From the NCBI RefSeq assembly GCF_001310275.1, contig NZ_LGYZ01000017.1, positions 1 to 64,000 of the forward strand: a DNA stretch of 64,000 nucleotides. Direction: 5' to 3'. The DNA comes from Nocardia arizonensis. GTDB lineage: Bacteria; Actinomycetota; Actinomycetes; Mycobacteriales; Mycobacteriaceae. How positions within the stretch are numbered: position 1 is the first letter of the stretch; every line of letters starts with the position of its first letter. Below are positions 60,903 to 64,000 of the stretch, piece after piece. The notes under the pieces are model-generated. The model searched no databases and was not told the DNA's origin. It was given only the letters and a program-made list of their open reading frames with translations. The translations under genes and the position numbers were made by a program.

Positions 60903-63059
60903 ATGGTGGACACGAAACTCGCTGTCACCGAACCCGCTCACCACGGCACCGGGCACTCCGGTGCGCTGGGCCGGTGGGGTGCGTTCATGGCCGGGCGCAC
61001 CAAGGCGGTGATCGGGGTGTGGTTGCTGGTGCTGATCGCACTCGGAGCCGCCGCGCCTAGCGTGTTCACCTCTCTGGCCGGGGCGGGATGGCAGGCCAAC
61101 GGCTCGGAATCGGTACGCGCACGCGAACTGGCCCAGCGACACTTCGGCGGCAATTCCTCGGCCGCGGTGCAGGTGGTGATCCATTCCGAGGCCGCCAGGA
61201 TCGGCGATCCGGCGATGACCCGTACGGTCGAGCAGGTCACCGCGGTGTTCGCCGGTGACGAGCGGATCGCGCAGGTGATCGCCCCGCAGCCCGGATTCAC
61301 GATCAGCCCTGATGAGCACACCGGAATCGTGATCGCGGGCGCAAACGCCTCCACCGACGACATGGTCAAGGCCGTCGACGAACACAAGGACGCGTTGAGC
61401 GCGCTGTCCCAGGACGGGATCGAGGTCTACCCGACCGGGGCCTCGGCGTTGTGGAGCGATTTCAACGTCGCCAACCACGACGCGATGATCAAGGCCGAGA
61501 TGTACTCGTGGCCGGTCACTTTGGCGATCATGGTGCTCGCGTTCGGGTCACTGGTCGCTGCCGGGCTGCCGTTGCTGCTGACCCTGGCGGGCCTGGTCGC
61601 CTCCGCGGGTGGGCTGGTGTTGCTGAACCAGATCACCCCGATCTCGGTGTGGGCGATGAACTTCGCCATGATGTTCGCCCTGGCCCTGGGCATCGACTAC
61701 GCGTTGTTCCTGGTGGCTCGCTTCCGCGACGCCCTGGCCCGCACGGGCGATCCCCGCGCCGCGGTCGCCGAGACCATGGACACCGCCGGCAAGGCGGTCC
61801 TGCTCTCGGGGTTGACGGTTCTGGTGAGCTTGTCGGCGGTGCTGATCGTGCCCGCCCCCGCGGTGCGGACCATGGCCGTGGGGATCATGCTCGCGGTGGT
61901 GTTCGTGCTGGCCGCGACCCTGACCCTGCTGCCCGCCGCGCTCGGAGCGCTCGGTGGCAAGGTCAACGCTGCGGCGTTGCCGTACGCGCGCCGTCAGCAG
62001 CACCGCTCCCCGGTGTTCGCACGCTGGGGTCAGATCCTGCACAAGCACCCGTGGCCCCTCGCTGCGGTGGCGCTGACCATCCTGATCGGGTTGGCGATAC
62101 CGATGTTCGGGCTCAAGACCGCGATGCCCTCGATCACGGTGGTGCCCGCCGAGGCCCCCGTGCGCCAAGGCTATGAACTGATTCAGCAGCAGTTCGGACC
62201 TGGAGCCCCGGGCATGCTCTCGATCATCGCTCCCGCCGCCGAGGCCGAGACCACCGCGACCATCGCGCGCGCCAGCGACGGCATCCTCATGCTCACCCCA
62301 CCCCAGCCCGCCGCCGACGGCGCCGACCTGGTGATGATGCAGGCGATGCCCGCGGTGGATCCGTCCGCACCGCAGATGGCCCAGATCCTGGACCGTCTGC
62401 GCGCCGATCTACCCGAGAACGCCGTCGTTGGTGGTGCGGCGGCGGAGAACCTCGACCTGCAACAAGCCCTGAACGACTACCTGCCCATCGTGGTGGCGGT
62501 CATCCTGATCCTGGGGTTCGTGCTGTTGCTGATCGCGTTGCGGGCTCCGCTGATCGCGGCCCTGGGCACCCTGGTCAGCTTGCTCTCGACCGCGGCCGCG
62601 TTCGGGGTGGCCAAGCTGATCTTCCAGGACGGGCACGGTGCCGGGCTGCTCGGTTTCACCCCGCAAGGGTTCCTGGACGGGTGGGGGCCGGTGTTCTTCT
62701 TCGCGATGATCTTCGCCATAGCCATGGACTACACGGTGTTCCTGTTGGCTACCGCCAAGGAGCATTACGAACGCACAGGCGACCCACACGCCGCGCACCT
62801 GGACGGGCTGGCGCATTCCGGGCGGGTCATTTTCGCCGCCGCGGCGGTGATGGTGGCGGTGTTCTTCACCTTCGCCCTGGCCGAGCCGCTGCCGCCGAAG
62901 GAGATGGGCATCATCCTGGGTGTGGCGGTGCTGCTCGACGCGCTGCTGGTTCGACTGGTATTGCTGCCGGTGATCCTGCGCCTGACCGGGCACGCGGCCT
63001 GGTGGAGCCCGGCGTGGTTGCACCGGGTTCTGCCCGCCATCAGCTTCGCCCACCACTGA
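60903..63059 (+). CDS. MMPL-family transporter
   Basis: A 718-residue RND-type transporter with two sets of helices, each preceded by an outer domain: helix 1 (TKAVIGVWLLVLIALGAAAP), the GIDYALFLVARFRDAL motif (proton-relay Asp-Tyr) about residue 270, and its second-half counterpart AMDYTVFLLATAKEHYE. A long non-coding-like stretch upstream is excluded; AAAGGTGG supports ATG 60903. The two GC-tract palindromes upstream suggest control by the CstR-like repressor encoded next. Substrate unknown. Confidence 0.88.
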   Translation: MVDTKLAVTEPAHHGTGHSGALGRWGAFMAGRTKAVIGVWLLVLIALGAAAPSVFTSLAGAGWQANGSESVRARELAQRHFGGNSSAAVQVVIHSEAARIGDPAMTRTVEQVTAVFAGDERIAQVIAPQPGFTISPDEHTGIVIAGANASTDDMVKAVDEHKDALSALSQDGIEVYPTGASALWSDFNVANHDAMIKAEMYSWPVTLAIMVLAFGSLVAAGLPLLLTLAGLVASAGGLVLLNQITPISVWAMNFAMMFALALGIDYALFLVARFRDALARTGDPRAAVAETMDTAGKAVLLSGLTVLVSLSAVLIVPAPAVRTMAVGIMLAVVFVLAATLTLLPAALGALGGKVNAAALPYARRQQHRSPVFARWGQILHKHPWPLAAVALTILIGLAIPMFGLKTAMPSITVVPAEAPVRQGYELIQQQFGPGAPGMLSIIAPAAEAETTATIARASDGILMLTPPQPAADGADLVMMQAMPAVDPSAPQMAQILDRLRADLPENAVVGGAAAENLDLQQALNDYLPIVVAVILILGFVLLLIALRAPLIAALGTLVSLLSTAAAFGVAKLIFQDGHGAGLLGFTPQGFLDGWGPVFFFAMIFAIAMDYTVFLLATAKEHYERTGDPHAAHLDGLAHSGRVIFAAAAVMVAVFFTFALAEPLPPKEMGIILGVAVLLDALLVRLVLLPVILRLTGHAAWWSPAWLHRVLPAISFAHH

Positions 63060-63416
<357 letters not shown>

Positions 63417-63465
63417 CCCCCAACACACGCCCGGGGTCTGGCACTCACCGAAAGGACTCCCGCCG

Positions 63466-63705
63466 ATGGCACTGCCACCGCGACCGCGCGAATGGACCAT
63501 CACCCGCCTCGTCCCGGCCCTGGCCGGAACCCTGGTCCTGCTCAGCGCACTGCTGAGCACGACCCTGTCGCCCTGGTGGTTGATCCTGACCGCCTTGGTC
63601 GGGGCGAATCTGCTGCTCTACAGCGCGATGGGCTGGTGCCCGGCCACCCTGGTGATGCGCCGGTTCGGCCTCGCCGACGCGTCCTGCCCAACCCCTACCG
63701 CCTGA
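63466..63705 (+). CDS. DUF2892 (YgaP-like) inner-membrane protein
   Basis: A 79-residue protein with two hydrophobic stretches (LVPALAGTLVLLSALLSTTL; WLILTALVGANLLLYSAMG) and the family's GWCPATLVMRRFGL ending. DUF2892 domains are commonly linked to rhodanese and sulfur stress genes. GAAAGGA precedes the ATG. It is in the operon of the CstR-like repressor. Confidence 0.8.
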   Translation: MALPPRPREWTITRLVPALAGTLVLLSALLSTTLSPWWLILTALVGANLLLYSAMGWCPATLVMRRFGLADASCPTPTA

Positions 63706-63728
63706 CCACTCGTCTCGGATCGGAGCAC

Positions 63729-64000
63729 ATGATGGACCTAGCCCTCTCGACGAGCCTGCACACCACCTTCGACGACGCAATCGAACGCACCCGAACCGCG
63801 CTGGCCGAGCAAGGATTCGGCATCCTCACCGAGATCGACATGCGAGCCACCCTCAAAGCCAAACTCGGCCACGACATGGAGGACTACCGCATCCTCGGCG
63901 CCTGCAACCCGCCCCTGGCCCACCGCGCGGTCGAGACCAACCGCCAGATCGGACTCCTGCTGCCCTGCAACGTGGTGGTCCGCCGCGACCGGACCGACCC
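63729..64000 (+). CDS. DUF302-family protein (cut by window end)
   Basis: The first 90 codons of a DUF302 protein: MDLALSTSLHTTFDDAIERT, LAEQGFGILTEIDMRATLK, and the family motif YRILGACNPPLAHRAVE. It is adjacent to DUF2892 and the CstR-like repressor, a usual setting in sulfur-stress operons. ATGs at 63729 and 63732 are both possible. Confidence 0.85.
   Translation, partial: MMDLALSTSLHTTFDDAIERTRTALAEQGFGILTEIDMRATLKAKLGHDMEDYRILGACNPPLAHRAVETNRQIGLLLPCNVVVRRDRTD

Overview
The window is high-GC actinobacterial DNA, most likely from Nocardia or a close relative. Pointers are frequent GTG starts, strong GGAGG ribosome binding sites, Scr1/MmyB-type regulators, mycobacterial-style copper genes (lpqS-like, cysK2-like, mmcO-like) and a Nocardia-like serA. 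No rRNA, tRNA, CRISPR array, replication or transfer genes were recognised, so island versus plasmid cannot be decided here.

Region 1 (1-12,400) is a regulatory and small-molecule accessory block. It has two MmyB-like regulators with a coupled 40-residue ORF between them, an APH-family kinase coupled to an HTH-TPR regulator, a chain of coupled small genes, an HTH-less DUF5753 protein, a DUF574-type methyltransferase, and a three-gene operon of a short ThiC-like protein with an altered Cys motif, a nucleotidyltransferase and a GalE-like epimerase. A decayed acetyltransferase follows galE.

Region 2 (12,500-39,960) is a copper-handling island. It holds copZ/copA/copB ATPases and chaperones, a copper storage protein (18 Cys), a DUF305 lipoprotein, a cupredoxin lipoprotein, a TauE/UreH-like membrane protein with a cupredoxin tail, YcnI, a multicopper oxidase, two secreted His-rich proteins, an M56 peptidase, and an lpqS-cysK2-MFS-ycnI operon like the one in the Mycobacterium tuberculosis copper regulon. 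serA sits inside it. Two intact CopY/BlaI regulators and one broken copy match about eight palindromes with a TCTAC/GTAGA core in front of these genes. CsoR-type GC-tract palindromes stand in front of the copZ genes.

Region 3 (39,960-43,000) is a mobile-element scar: a GNAT gene, a complete IS3-type element with terminal repeats but a frameshifted orfB, and about 1 kb of palindrome-rich, gene-poor DNA.

Region 4 (43,146-50,900) is an arsenic locus: three ArsC-like proteins, ACR3 pump, ArsR, then an ArsR-acetyltransferase fusion facing a flavoprotein-MFS-flavoprotein operon.

Region 5 (50,900-58,230) holds a second, partly wrecked copper cassette (copZ, truncated tauE, truncated copA) with a MerR-family regulator and two MerR-type promoters, then thiol-disulfide genes (ccdA, two TlpA-like, VKOR, DsbA) with a CopY-type operator.

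Region 6 (58,300-64,000) has an intact IS256-type element with an 8-bp target duplication splitting a methyltransferase gene, a decayed DsbA-like gene, then an MMPL transporter, a CstR-like repressor, a DUF2892 protein and a DUF302 protein cut by the window end.

The most novel feature is a set of three unannotated micropeptide genes (13,997; 36,416; 51,757 on the minus strand), 21-25 residues long and full of Met and Cys, each with a near-perfect ribosome binding site. Two are clear homologues of each other. One lies behind the multicopper oxidase, one behind a MerR-type promoter, and one in front of DUF305. They look like miniature metal-binding peptides.
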